A stretch of DNA of 64,000 nucleotides from Margaritifera margaritifera (GCA_029931535.1 JAQPZY010001548.1:2358001-2422000), one strand, 5' to 3'. Shown: positions 46,780 to 58,627, counted from the first letter of the stretch. Translations and numbers: made by a program. The notes: generated from the sequence alone by a model not told the origin.

Positions 46780-46992
46780 TCATCTATACTCGCATATAAT
46801 CCGGGTCCAAATGCAAACAAAATATACCCTGATCTGCTGTTGCATAATACGGCGGCAGATCAGGGTCTATGTTGTTTGTTCTACTGATTAGTCCTTACAA
46901 ACTGCATAGACCCAGATCTGCTGGCTATGCGATGGCAGATCTGGGTCTATGCAGTTTGCAGTTGGTATTGGATTATACATGAGTATATATGG
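46780..46992. mobile_element. Double-hairpin small element, copy 7
   Basis: The ends are TCATCTATACTCGCATATAATCC and GGATTATACATGAGTATATATGG with TA flanks. Both hairpins are present, in the same order as copy 4 (GACC..TGATCTG first). Confidence 0.88.
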
Positions 46993-47439
46993 TAATATGC
47001 ATCATATGCAAAATTGCTAGCTCTTCATAGCTATTGCACTTCCTGAACTTTAGAAGTAAATTATAAAAAAATGAGCCAATAACTTTTATTTAATTTTTGG
47101 ATATTTTAAAATTTCATAAGTGCACTTTAAGAAAATAGTAATTCCTACACTGTGAAAATTGGTTTCAGTATTTCAAGGACAGGCAAAGTTGGTGTACTTG
47201 GTGGTATTTCAGGTACACTTCCCCAGCACACAGAAGCAGTCATTATCATCAGATGTTTGCTTCAGACAACACATAGTTTTCCTAATGGTCATCAAAATTA
47301 ATGTCAATCCAAGTAGTTGAAATTTATTTTAATTTTTGCTACATTGTTCGAGTTGTATAGCAAACAATCTAAGCCTGTGCCTTCCCCACTTTCAATGGTG
47401 CATCATACACCATGGAGAGGAACCTATACAAGCGGTGAT

Positions 47440-48060
47440 GATCAGCCATCAGACATGGCTGGCATTACTAACAATAGCAAAACTTTCAAACTTCTTCTCA
47501 TAAAAAGAGAAAAACATGTAAACAACAACTTCTCAAAATCTCCTAAAGGAAATTTAAAAATTTGACAAAAAGTATCCTGGCTAGAAAGCCTTTAAAGTGT
47601 GTGTACATGATGGTAATCTGCTGTCTAATTTGGCCACATTACTAAAAAAGAAAAAAACAATAGTTAAAGTAACTTCCACTTCTCAAAAACTGCATATTAG
47701 AATTTGACAAAATGTGACATAAAATGTGCTGGCAAGAAGGCCTTTCATTTTTGTACAAATTATGCTGATCCACTATTCAGCTTGGCCATTTGTTAATGAA
47801 CATAGAAAAAACATTTTTGACAAACTTTTTCTCAAAAACCAGTCAACAGAATTTGACCAAATTTTACAGAAAGCATCCTGGAATAATGTATTTTAAATTT
47901 GCACAAATGATGCTGATCTGCCATCAAATATGTCACCTTTACACAAAAATGCAAAAGCTTTTATATGTCATAAAGCATCATACTAACCCAGATTGCTAGG
48001 CTAACTGCCCTTGCATTTGGCTTTTAGGTAGGTGTTAGCCAGATGAGCAATTTCAGACCC
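47440..48060 (+). repeat. ~145-bp repeat units with terminal 'GCATTTGGCTTT' segment
   Basis: About four units, ending 'cttatatgtcataaagcatcatactaacccagattgctaggctaactgcccttgcatttggctttt'. The similar ending at 22030-22110 ('cattataccaaccgggatttcttgaccaactgccattgcatttggcttt') shows a shared 3' boundary of this repeat family. Confidence 0.75.
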
Positions 48061-48429
48061 TCTTGGGCATCATGTTGATGTTATTCTTGCAAATTTTGAC
48101 ATAAAAAATAATGAAGTCATTCACTTTCAATAGACTCTAACAGCTGCTTGCATTCCTTTAAGCGATGATGTGTCAGCAAGTCATTGTGATGTCAATAGCA
48201 TTATTATAATGTAATAAAAACTGCATGTATATAGGCAACTCAAACTGGCCATGTTTTATATGCGTGCCATAAGGCAGAGTGTGTGAAGCTATGATGTTCA
48301 TCACATAATTCTGATGTAATAACAACTGCAGGCATGAGGGCAGTTCAAAATGGTCAGATTTTATATGCCTGCCATAAAGTGGAGCATATTATGTTATTAT
48401 GTCCATTGATTTGTTTCCAATTTCATTTC

Positions 48430-49520
48430 CGCACAGTAATTAGTTGTCCATAGTCTACAGTTACCAAACTTTGTGGATGGCTTGTACTCGGGGTAAGGAA
48501 GAACTCTATCAGTTTAGGGATCAGAGTTCAAAGTCACTGTTACTGAAAGAAGAAAAATGGTTTCGCACAATAACTCAAATTCCCCACCATCTACAGTTAC
48601 CAAACTTTATGGATCTCTTACAGTTGAGGTAAGGAAGAACCCTATCAATTTTGGGGGTCAAATGGTCAAAGATTAAGGTCACTGTCAGTGCTAGAAGAAA
48701 AATGGTTTCTGCATAGTAATAAAAACTTGAATTCTCAACCATCTACAGTTATGAAACTTTGTGGATGGCTTGCACTTGGAGTAATAAAACATCCTCTGAT
48801 ATTGGGGTCAAAAGGGGAAAGGTCAAGTTTGCTATGACTAAAAGAAGAAAAATGGTTTCCACACAATAACTTGTTCTCCACCTTCTACAGTTACCAAACT
48901 TTTTGAATGGCTTGCATTTGGGGTATGGATAAAGCTTTTGATTTCAAGGGTCAAGATGTCAAAGATCAAGGTCACTGCAACTAAAAGAAGAAGAATGGTT
49001 TCCACACAATAACATTATTTCTTCATCACATGCATGGACCAACCTTTGTGGATGGATTGCCGTTGGGGTAAGAAAGAAGCCTAATGATTTGGGGGTCAAA
49101 AGGTCCAAGGGAAAGATCACTGTGACTAAAAGAAGAATGTTTTTGCACAATAATATTAGTTCTACATCACAAACCTGGACTACACTTTGTGGATGGCTTT
49201 TAGTTCGAGTAAGGAAGAAGCCTATTGATTTGGTGATCAATAGGTCAAAGGTCAAGGTAATTGTAGCTAAAGGAAAAATTGGTTTTGCAAAATATCTTTT
49301 GTACTAGAGTTAAGTTCCTTCACCAAACTTTGTGGATGGCTTGCACTTAGGGTAATAAAGAAACTTATTGATTCTGGGTCTAAAGTTCAGAGGTCATGGT
49401 CATGGTAAGTCTAATAAGAAAATAATGGTTTCTGCACATTAAGTTCAGTTGAAGACTGCATACCTTGATCAAAGGTCAAGGTCAATGAGAACTGTTTGTC
49501 AGTAGTCTCCATAGTCAACC
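48430..49520 (+). repeat. ~150-bp repeat field ('AAAAGAAGAAAAATGGTTTC')
   Basis: Units share 'ggtcaaggtcactgt.actaaaagaagaaaaatggtttccacacaataac', 'tctacagttaccaaactttgtggatggcttgcacttggggtaagaaagaag' and 'ttggggtcaaaagg'. Related units occur at 51900-52260 and 56600-56970. Confidence 0.8.
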
Positions 49521-50389
49521 ACACCGTACTAATGTATACATAGAGGACTATTAAACATTGAAGAAGTGTATTATTTGCCATTTGTGGTACTCTTGTTACA
49601 TCTGAGGTCTTTTTCTTGTGTGTAGCAGAAAAGGCTGGGAATGTATTGACTGGGATTTGGGGTCTTCTTCTGTCTTGGTTACATGAGGTTTTCCAGATTG
49701 AGAATGGTTGACTATGAAAACAACTCCATAGTTTATTAATTGTACACCTCTTACAACTGAATGTCCCTGCAACCTGATATTTTCCACATCATATCATGCC
49801 ACTATATCTTTATCAATGACCAATGATGAGCTTAGGTGTAAAAAATATACATACCCTGCATCTTTCTTGTGCTTTAGACAATGGCCATTTCATCCATCAA
49901 CTAAAGCAATAAGGCACAAGCTTGATCATTACATACCATGTGCAAGATATGGTGGAAATATCTATGCACATACATTGCTATGCTTGATTGATTTTGTACC
50001 ATTATTGTAAACTTGCAGGTCATGCATACTAGTGATATTTGTTTCACATATTTTAATTTTTGTCATATGTGAGATTTTTATCATTGGAAATATATATAGC
50101 TTTATTTTGTTCAGAATAATTATATTCTATAAAAGCCCTTTATAGCAGGCTCAGAAAAACTGTCACAAATGCTTCCAGACCTTGTCTATTCATCAATTAA
50201 CATTTCATCAATTGCAGGTGACAACTTAAAGGAATGAGTGAATATTGGCAGAGAATTATCCTCATTTATTTAAAATTTCAGTTAAAGTCCTTTTTGGGAA
50301 TGATCTCTTGTAAGAGTCTGATATTCAATGATTGAAGATACCAAAATTAGTTGGGGTAGTAAATTTCTCAGAGCCAAATGTCTGTGTGT

Positions 50390-51327
50390 TGTTACGATAG
50401 GGGTTAATGTAACAAAAGAAAAGACTAAAACAAGCTTTCAAGATTTAAAATACAAATATTTAATTTCATAAAATATTAAAATATTTCAACAAACAAACAA
50501 AGTGAAAGAATTAAAACAATAACTTACAGTATATAATATATTCTCTAAAAGTCCTAAATTGTTCTAAAGATCACTGATCCAGTTAATCCAAATGTTCCGA
50601 ATGAAGTAGGTTTCAAATGAAACCTTCACTGTACTGATGTACTAACAAGAATCAGTTATATCCAAGTGTTATTAATTCCAAATAGTCCTTGTGAATATGG
50701 AATATCACAAGTTCTAGAAATGTTTCTGATAATTCCACAGAGCTGTATAATTCTTAAAGATTAATTAACAGTACTGAATCCAGAATGTACTGTATAATAA
50801 TAATAATAATAATAATATCACTGAAGCAGAATATCCACTCACAAAATGAACCAGTCTCGTTTATGGCCTCTCAGGCTGAACAAACTATGAAAGAATGCCA
50901 AACACAGCAATACATCTTATTATATAGCTTCTGACTGCGCAGAACAGAATAAGGAAAACTAATTTAAACCGTATTGCGACTTAAAAACAATTTAATCCTT
51001 CTAGAAAACAACCTTCTCTGAATCAATCAGAAACTAGGTTATGCGTGACACCGCTAAAGTACCTGTACTCTGACGTTATTACCAGTCAACAAAGTATTGA
51101 CTCTTATAGAACATAGAATCCAGGTCAAAAGTTCAACAAATTCTCATGTTCTAGGTCATGTGATATGATTCATGTTTAACCGACAATATTTCCCAAGACC
51201 AAAGTACTGAGTCACATTGAAATATTGTATATGTACTTTCTGCAAGAAGACAGCTGTTAGACTAATATGCAGAGATCATAAACCTATACCATTATTTAAA
51301 AATGAAATGATACATAATTCCATAACA
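50390..51327 (-). mobile_element. Solo LTR, 938 bp, next to exon G
   Basis: It begins TGTTACGATAGGGG and ends ATTCCATAACA, with perfect 4-bp duplications GTGT (50386-50389 and 51328-51331). Its opening ('gtaacaaaagaaaagactaaaac') is related to the other LTRs here, in the same orientation as 671-1419. Its right end is only 59 bp before exon G, so it lies at the branch-point side of the acceptor. Confidence 0.88.
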
Positions 51328-51386
51328 GTGTGGAACTCAGATGAAAATTACATATACTGACTTGTTTATATATGTTTGAATTACAG

Positions 51387-51454
51387 TGATGGAGAGGAAT
51401 ATGAGGATGTGCCAGATGCTAATGCTGGCAATCAACAGGAAGAAGAGGGGGAAC
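51387..51454 (+). CDS. FYB-like: FYB-like adaptor, exon G (acidic tail with YEDVP)
   Basis: The exon is 68 nt, between 'tatgtttgaattacag' and the donor GTAAGT. Its first base completes isoleucine from exon F. There follow 22 codons (DGEEYEDVPDANAGNQQEEE, then GE) and one base C of the next codon. EEYEDVP is an acidic tyrosine motif equivalent to the QEVYDDV motif that follows the hSH3 domain in FYB1, where phosphotyrosine recruits SH2 proteins. It also echoes YEELP of exon A. The acceptor lies just downstream of a solo LTR, which may influence its use. Without splicing, the frame runs on 42 codons into the intron and stops at 51580, so retention would truncate the protein. Confidence 0.87.
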
Positions 51455-51899
51455 GTAAGTCAACCACTGTGCTAAACAAAAATTTTCGTTGGTTTGATGC
51501 TTGTGTTTTTGTGATACCAGCTGTACTCAAACATCAGGCTGATACATCATTTGCGCTTGAGTACGTTTTTTTTTTAAATTAAAAAAATCCTGTCTTGTTT
51601 GTATTTGTAATTTGTGAATTAAAATTGATTCAATTCAAATAAGAAACATAGATGGTTTGCTGTGCAAACTTTTGACAGAAAAACTTCCAAATCTTTCATC
51701 ATGCTCCAGTAAATGTTTGCAAGCAGCAAATGGTGTATGATGTGATCCCTATATTTTTTGCCTGATCAGACCATTTTTAGCTGGTTTGACACTTGCAATT
51801 TTGTGTTGCTAGCAATACTTAAACATCAGATTGTCACTTATGATGTGCTGTGTCGGTACAGTTTTTATATCAGCCTGCCCTAAATAGGACAAAATTATG

Positions 51900-52260
51900 C
51901 TCTGATGTTATACATCTATCCTGCCAGCCATTTTTGTTTTTACCAAAAAACTTTAGTTCACGATCATGGACCTTGATCAAACTTTGTGAATGGCTTGCAC
52001 TTGAAGTAAAAAATAAGCTTATGGATTATAGGTTCAAAAGAACAAAGGTCAAGGTCACTGATTCAAAGAAGAAAAATGGTTTTGCCACAATAACTTTAGT
52101 TCTAGGCAACATACTGTGACCATACTTTCTGCATGTGTTGCACTTGAAGTAAGAAAGATGCTTAACAATCATGGTGTCAAAAGGCCAAAAGGTCAAGGTC
52201 ACAGTGAATCATATTAGGAAAAATGGTTTCTGTACAACAACTTTTGTTTAGTAGCAGTAA
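51900..52260 (+). repeat. ~150-bp repeat units (family of 48430-49520)
   Basis: Two to three units: 'accttgatcaaactttgtgaatggcttgcacttgaagtaa', 'aaaggtcaaggtcactgattcaaagaagaaaaatggtttt' and a further copy. Confidence 0.75.
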
Positions 52261-52639
52261 TACATTACCTTTTATTATTATATTATTTTCACATTCCTGT
52301 TGCTAGTCCCCAATCCAAGGTGAATTCCCTTATCCAATTCATAATTGGAGGCCTATAATGAGAATAAACATAATCCCAGTCTGATGCCTTAAATATTTCT
52401 GTCATTTGGAATATCATCCTTCTTTTTCTTAGACACTGTGCAGTTTATATATGTTTCCAGGTGCTCTAAGATTTCTCTGTTTCTAGTGTATTTTTGCATA
52501 TTTTCCTTCAAATGTTTCGGTTTCTGTGTTGCATTTGAAATTTTCTCATTTTTGGGTACCCACTAGCTAAGCAGTGTTTCTATAAATTGTATCCCCTCAG
52601 TTGTACCAATGTTAGGGTAGGGTTGTTTGTTTGTTATTG

Positions 52640-53950
52640 TATTTTTCTTTCTGCATGCCACAAGGAGTTGCAAATGTGACTCAACCCACCTGCTTGGCAT
52701 ATGCTAAATGCACTCACATGTACTGATGTCCTTTCTGTGCCTTGTGCCCTGATGAGGTATAGGATCTGGCTGAAAGCTGCTGCTCCTATAGCAGCAAGAA
52801 GAAGGGATACTTCTCCAGTATACCCCCTTGGATCTGGTGGCACTTCTGGCTGCAAGGAAGTTGCTAGCACCCATGAGTTAATACTGCCTTTCTGGGGCAA
52901 GGAAGGCACGGCCATCTTCAACTCACTTGGTAGACCTACACCAAAGTCAAGAGGGTCTCAATTATAGGATGAGTGAAGTTTCCTGGATATGGATTCCTTG
53001 AGCAGGTCTCTGTCTGCTGGCACTTCATTGACTGATGACCAGTCATCAGTCACCTTGCAAAGTGATGAACACTGGTCATTATCTGTCACCAGTTACTGGG
53101 CACTGGGTCTAAGCACTGGTCAACAGGCATCTGTTACCAGTCATTACTTAACCAACTGGGCACTGGGCTCTGAACACCAGTTATCTAGTACCAATCACCA
53201 TTCAGAGTACTGGACACAGGTCACCTGGCTTGATCTACCATTCATCATTCTTTGGTCCTTGCCCAACAGAAGTTAACACAAGGTCAAGAGGCAATCAGAC
53301 AGCAGAGGGTTTGGTCAGTACCTCTTTCATGCTGCAGTCCCTTGTTTCAGCATCTAGCTACATGGTGCAGTCACTAGCTTCACTACTCAATCCTCCTGCT
53401 TTAGATTTGGAAGTGTCCCAGGTGGGATATTGACAGTGGACTGGATCCAAATCCCCAGTAAGTTCCTTGAAGCTATGGAGCTTAAAGCGTGAACCCTGGT
53501 TACCATAGCTTTGCACACCAATCACTTTGCGGCAGCCTCCTTCATCATTTCAGATGAGGAGTCTCTATCAGCAGCCACCTTCAGGTGATCTCTAGAGACT
53601 GTTGTCAAGACTATGAGAAACTCTTGATGTTGATGGCTCCTTTGGCAGAACATCTCCACCTCCAAAAGGATGCCATGTGAGATACTTTGAAAGTTATGCT
53701 GGAACACAGCAAGGATCTGTTGAGAGTGGCTCTGCTTGATGTGGAGTCCTTATTCATCGGTTTAATCTCAACAGTAGCTCTTGTTGGCCATAGTCTGAGG
53801 CCCAGCTAAACCAGCTAAGTAGTGTTCCCAGCCTGGAAGGTATATGGGTCTCCTGCCTAAATATTTTAAACAGGGGTCTCAGCAGAACTGCCAGACTCCC
53901 TTTAAAACTCCTTTTTTGCCTTTCTTTTGGTAAATGGGACTACCTGAAGG
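52640..53950 (+). pseudogene. Gag-like region of DIRS-like element
   Basis: Broken frames, GC-richer than the flanks. Near 52735-52850 a frame reads like a zinc-ribbon/Asp-Glu gag segment (MPCALDE-like text then SEEEGYFSS). From 52990 to 53450 there is a Ser/Thr-rich region with imperfect short repeats of 'actggtca..agt.accag'. No catalytic domain. The call rests on its position before the reverse transcriptase. Confidence 0.5.
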
Positions 53951-54058
53951 ACCAGGCTAGGAAGACTGTGGACTCCTCCCCCCTTCCTAAGAAATGTGGC
54001 AGTTGGTTCTAGTTAGCCACACCCTCTCCTGCCTAGTCCCTCTCCTCCTGACATCCCA

Positions 54059-54900
54059 GTGGGTGTCAAACTGGGTCTTTTTTCAGAAGAATGGTTGGAT
54101 CTAATGGACAATGCATGGGTCCCCACCACAATAAGAGAGGGTTACTGGCTTTGCTTCTGTGATGCATTGCCTCCATCAAGGATCCCCATTCGTTTCCACG
54201 AGACGAAACTGACATCCCTAATGGAAGAGGTATACACCATTCTAAAAAAGGGGGCAGTAGAGAAGGTGATACACACTCAAAATCTGGGATTCTGTTCCCA
54301 GATTTTCCTGGTTTTGAAGAAAGAGGGAAAATTTTGCCTAATTATTGATATTTCCCCATTAAACATATTTATTTAGGAAGAGCACTTCAGGGTGGAAGCA
54401 TCAGCCTCAGTCAAGAATCCCATTAGGGAGAATGTCTAGGTGGTCTCCACAGACCTCTGGGATGCTTACCTACACATCCCCATCTTCCCATTCCACAGGA
54501 AATTCCTGCAGTTTTGTCTGTAAAAGAAGGGATTTCAATTTTGGGCTCTTGCACTCCCAGAGCTTTTTCCCAGGGTGGTAGGAGAAATAGCACCTCACTT
54601 GAGATCATGATTGGTTCTCATCATCTAGTATTTTGATGATTGGTTGATACACAGCATTCTCAGACATGCCTTACTAAGTGACCTTTTCTCTCTTGGCAAA
54701 CAGTGACTTTTCTGGGGTTAATCTCCAACCAGGAGAAGTCAGATCTGAATCCTTTTCAAAATTTTACTTACTTTGGGGATGATTGTCATCACAAATCAAA
54801 GGACAGTTTGTGTTTCCCCAAACAGGATCTTACAGATACTGTCCCTTATAATAAAAGTGTCTGAGAAGACTTTATTGTCTGCTTACCTCTCTCTACTGGG
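54059..54900 (+). pseudogene. DIRS-like reverse transcriptase, frameshifted
   Basis: The first piece (105 codons from 54059) holds TIREGYWLCF, PPSRIPI, a KKGAVEKV segment and FLVLKKEGKFCLIIDISPLN, the DIRS RT fingers with the 'LVLKK.G.F..IID.SPLN' box. After a stop at 54376 the next piece (about 54440-54520) carries TDLWDAYLHIPI, the D-x-x-D-A-Y catalytic motif. Near 54629-54652 another carries YFDDWLIH, the YxDDWLI box characteristic of DIRS. At 54920 VPLGRLHIRPLQ marks the linker toward RNase H. At least three frame changes are required. Confidence 0.88.
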
Positions 54901-55079
54901 GAAATGAATGTAGCAGTGGATCTAGTTCCTCTGGGAAGACTTCATATAAGGCCTCTGCAGTTTCTGCTGCTAGCAAACTGGAGACCTCATAGGAAATCTC
55001 TCTCAGATTGGATTCCTTTAGGATCCCGATTTCACCACCACTTGAGTTTGTGGCTAAATTGGGAAAGGTTTCTGGGTGA

Positions 55080-55480
55080 AGTTCAATGTATGCCCCAGAA
55101 CCTCTCTTTTTCCTGTATATGGACACCTCAGATTTTGGGTTTGGGTGTTCATGTAGAGAGGATAATTCTTCAGGATATGTGGTCTCTGTAGGCATCTTCT
55201 CTTCATATCAACAACTTAGATATGTGGGCTGTTCTCCTAGCAGTACAGGGGTGCATCAACCTCATAAGACAACAATGTGTTATGGTCACTATGGACAGCT
55301 TGTTGGCCATCTCAAGGAGACACTTATGCCCGTTCTTTTTGCTTGGAAGTCTGAAACCACCTCAGATAGACAGCTTTGGAGGGGATCACTTTCAGAGTCC
55401 ACCATATTCCAGGCAAGAGAAGTATCTTGGCAGACAGTATGTCCATAAAGGAATGATCTGTCCAGTTGGTGGCAGAGAGA
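55080..55480 (+). pseudogene. DIRS-like RNase H region
   Basis: YMDTSDFGFGC near 55115 corresponds to the first catalytic Asp (TDAS-GWG type). MWAVLLAVQGC near 55222 corresponds to the E-containing helix (LE-RAV..AL), in a different frame. The two are joined by a frameshift near 55205. Confidence 0.75.
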
Positions 55481-55989
55481 CTTTTTTAACTTGGTGGGGG
55501 GGGGGAAGCCAGTGGTAAATGTTTGCAATCAATTAACTGGCACTTTATGTCACTCCAAGTCCAGACCAGGGTACATGGGTGGTGGACACCTTCAGCCTGA
55601 AGTGGGATTGATTGTATGCCTGCACCTTTCCATCTTTCAAAATAATCCCACAACTCATCACAGAGTCAGGACTTATGTGTCACAGCTCATCCAGATAGCC
55701 CTCTTTGACCCCAATGGTTGTGGGACAGTTATCTCCTCAACCTGTTGGTAGATGCTCCCAGTGAGGTGCCACTGAGGACAGTATTACTGCCACAGCAGTC
55801 TCCACAATTAAGAATTTTAGAGTAGCCCTCTTCAGTATCCTTAAGTTCTCTATGGACTCCACCATAGGGCTGACCAAGTATTTTGAGTTTCAAAGACCAG
55901 TCTCTCACTCTTTACACCAAGGTGGGACCTTTTGTGTGTTCTTTCATCTAAATAGCCTCATAAACCCTTGAGGGAGACTTCCTTTGAAA

Positions 55990-56560
55990 ACCTTACCTTA
56001 AAGATGGTATTCTCTCTCTAGCATCACCAATGAGAAGAAGTGAAATACATACCTTATCTGTGGAAAAGGGTTGCTTACGATTCTTTGACAACTACAATTT
56101 GCTCTCCTTTCTTTGCCAGCCTTGCTCTCTGACCAAGAATCAGCTACCTTCGGTAGCCTCTGAACCAACTGAAATCACACGATGACATCTATGCTATGGA
56201 TGATCAAGATAGACTCCTTTGCCCAGTTAGAACATTTCATTACTATTTGGCTAAATCAAAAAGGAAAAGAAATGATTGCAAATGTCATTTTCTCCCTCTC
56301 AAAGGTACTTTTGATATTTCTGCAGCGACCATCTTGAGGTCAATTATTCTATCAAAAGACCTTAAAAATGTCTCAACTGAGAGATCTTTTCTTCATGAGA
56401 ATCAATGCCTATGAAGTTATGGGTATTGCTTCATCTTGGGCATTTCTTAATCATTCTTCAAAGGATGTTGTCTTGAAAACCGCATTCTGGCTGTCTCCGC
56501 CTTCTCTTTGTTCTACCTTCATTCAATGTTGCACCAGCATGAAGGCATCTATGCATTAGG
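55990..56560 (+). pseudogene. DIRS-like tyrosine recombinase, broken
   Basis: LASPMRRSEIHTLS near 56010 is the first catalytic-arginine box (G-RRSEIHAL type). LLCPVRTFHYYLAKSK near 56215 is the 'CPVRAL..YL' box. YEVMGIASSWAFLNHSS near 56410 corresponds to the HxxR box (H-VRGIA-SWA), with the His changed to Tyr and the Arg to Met. Together with AFWLSPPSLCSTFIQCC this identifies the recombinase that DIRS elements use instead of a DDE integrase. It is spread over several frames and not functional. Confidence 0.85.
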
Positions 56561-56599
56561 CCCAGTTGTGTCAGACCAGCAAGTTGTCAAGCCATCCTC

Positions 56600-56970
56600 C
56601 AGATCAAAGGTCAAGGTCACTGTGACTTAGAGTATAAAAAATTATTTCTGCATAGTAACTTTAGTTCTAGACCTTATACCTCGGTAGATAGTTTACACTA
56701 GAGGTTAGTAAGACACCTATTGATATTGGGAATTGCAAGATCATAGGTTAAGGTCAGAATGCATCAATCAGAAAAAGGGGTTCCTACACCTTCACCAAAC
56801 TTTGCGGATGGCTTGCTCATGGGATGGGAAATAAATATATTGATTTGGGGGTCATAAGATCCAAGGTCAATGCCACTGTGGCACAAACAGGAAAGAAATT
56901 TCAATAAAATACCTTCAATTACACACCACATAATTGCACCAAACTTTGATAATGGCTTGTTGAGGTGGGA
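56600..56970 (+). repeat. ~150-bp repeat units (family of 48430-49520)
   Basis: 'Aaggtcaaggtcactgtgactta', 'caccaaactttgcggatggcttgc' and 'gatttgggggtcataag' follow the DIRS end directly, so the element inserted into this repeat field. Confidence 0.75.
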
Positions 56971-56990
56971 AAGACATATGTTGGGCTACA

Positions 56991-57357
56991 CAGCCTAATG
57001 GTCAAGGTTGCAATGACCCAAATAAGACCATTGGTTTCTAGACAGCCTAATGGTCAAGGTTGCAATGACCCAAATAAAGACCATTGGTTTCTAGACAGCC
57101 TAATGGTCAAGGTTGCAATGACCCAAATAATGACCATTGGTTTATAGACAGCCTAATGGTCAAGTTTGCAATGACCCAAATAAAGACCATTGGTTTCTAG
57201 ACAGCCTAATGGTCAAGGTTGCAATGACCCAAATAATGATCATTGGTTTTTAGACTGCCTAATGGTCAAGGTTGCAATGACCCAAATAAAGACCATTGGT
57301 TTCTAGACAGCCTAATGGTACAGGTTGCAATGACCCAAATAAAGACCATTGGTTTCT
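56991..57357. repeat. 53-bp minisatellite, ~7 copies
   Basis: CAGCCTAATGGTCAAGGTTG, CAATGACCCAAATAAAGACC, attggtttctaga, repeated about seven times with single-base changes. Confidence 0.95.
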
Positions 57358-57734
57358 ACATGATAACTGTATTCTACACAGTCTTCTTGCACAAAATTCA
57401 TAAAGAATTTTCTTTGGGGTCCAGGTAGGAGCTTATTGCTTATATTCTTAAAATGTCAAGGTTACTGTGCTCCATTCGTCGATGCTACCATCAGCCCCAA
57501 CTTCCTATTGCCTTTATTGATAACTATTAAACATGGCGTGGGTGTATAATGTACCATTCATGGTTCTCGTATATAGGTTTATAAAATTCTTTTTTTGTAG
57601 CTATTTGATATATAATTTATGTACTTAGGACTGATCATTTTAGATTATCATATATGGTTTGCTGTGTGCAAAACTTCTGCCAGAGAAACTTGGAAAAGAA
57701 ATTGAACTATCAGGCTCCAACTCCTCCATCTTGC

Positions 57735-57739
<5 letters not shown>

Positions 57740-57822
<83 letters not shown>

Positions 57823-57826
57823 TATA
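57740..57826. repeat. (TA)n microsatellite
   Basis: An almost uninterrupted run of TA dinucleotides. Confidence 0.97.
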
Positions 57827-57863
57827 GCTGGAGTAAGTGGTGAATGAAATATTAAAATCTATG

Positions 57864-57998
57864 AAAGTGGAAATGTATAATTTCTGTGTAAAGTGGAAAT
57901 GTGTAATTTCTGTGTAAAATGGAAATGTGTAATTTTGGTGTAAAGTGGAAATATGTAAAATTTCTGTGTAAAGTGGAAATGTGTAATTTCTGTGTAAA
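57864..57998. repeat. 26-bp minisatellite, ~5 copies
   Basis: AAAGTGGAAATGTGTAATTT followed by ctgtgt, about five copies. Confidence 0.92.
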
Positions 57999-58458
57999 GA
58001 AAGTTCCCAGTTTGTCAGCCAAAATAAAATAATATACTCTAATTGAAAAATATGTATAGGAGAAGTTTTCTTTACAAGATTATACGAATCATAAACTGTT
58101 TGCTGTCTTCAAACTTTTACAGAAGCTTATATATATAACAAGTGTTACCAAGTCCACACCTCAGTATCAATAATACATGTACGTTTTTTTTCCAGTCCTT
58201 TCTATCCCTTAACAAAAAACTACACAGATTGAAATCTAATTATGTACATGAATTGGTGTAATTTATATCTAGACTGACATAAACAAAGTTCAATTTTCAG
58301 TGATATCTTTCATTACTTTAGCAATCCAGATTTTTAATGAGCAATCCTGATTTTATGACTGCATAACATTTATATGTGGTAACTGTGATATATCTGTGTG
58401 ATAACATTATGTATAATTTGTATTAACATCTATTATATTTGTATTTTTTTTTTTGCAG

Positions 58459-58487
58459 TAGATGTTAAACTTGTTGATTGTGACTAA
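58459..58487 (+). CDS. FYB-like: Possible alternative terminal exon of FYB-like gene
   Basis: The acceptor is strong ('gtatttttttttttgcag'). The C left by exon G plus TA gives leucine, followed by DVKLVDCD and TAA, so the phase fits and a short different tail results. AATAAA lies 74 nt downstream at 58561-58566, which would make a compact 3' end before the (ATT)n run. Against it, nearly any acceptor can give a short terminal exon by chance, and this tail lacks the tyrosine motif expected for the family. I rate the 59407 exon higher. Confidence 0.3.
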
Positions 58488-58560
58488 TTAGTTGTATATA
58501 TGCTTTAATTGAAGAGCCATTATGTAAACTAGCTTCTAGCTAATTATGTCACCCAGGATT

Positions 58561-58566
58561 AATAAA
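58561..58566 (+). promoter_or_regulatory. AATAAA polyadenylation signal (for the alternative end)
   Basis: AATAAA 74 nt after the stop of the candidate exon 58459-58487. Use is unproven. Confidence 0.3.
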
Positions 58567-58569
58567 GAA

Positions 58570-58615
<46 letters not shown>

Positions 58616-58627
58616 AATATTATTATT
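58570..58627. repeat. (ATT)n microsatellite
   Basis: About 15 ATT repeats with a short inverted end ('aataatat'). Confidence 0.97.

Larger units (their letters stand above)
43556..51386 (+). other. FYB-like: Intron 6 (7831 bp)
   Basis: Donor GTAAGT and acceptor 'tatgtttgaattacag'. It holds a 41-bp array, simple repeats, repeat fields (44540-46620, 47440-48060, 48430-49520), one double-hairpin element and a solo LTR near its 3' end. Nothing else is recognised in 43810-44160, 44215-44540, 47000-47440 and 49520-50385. Confidence 0.75.
52640..56605 (+). mobile_element. DIRS-like tyrosine-recombinase retrotransposon, degraded
   Basis: On the plus strand, pieces in shifting frames follow the DIRS order: a gag-like region (about 52640-53950), reverse transcriptase (54059-54900), RNase H (about 55080-55480) and tyrosine recombinase (about 55990-56560), closing with ALGPVVSDQQVV (to about 56590), a text typical of the end of DIRS pol. 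Integrase of the retroviral type is absent. GC content is clearly above that of the flanking intron. There are many frameshifts and stops, so the copy is dead. I could not define its terminal repeats, so the outer limits are approximate. Confidence 0.88.
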
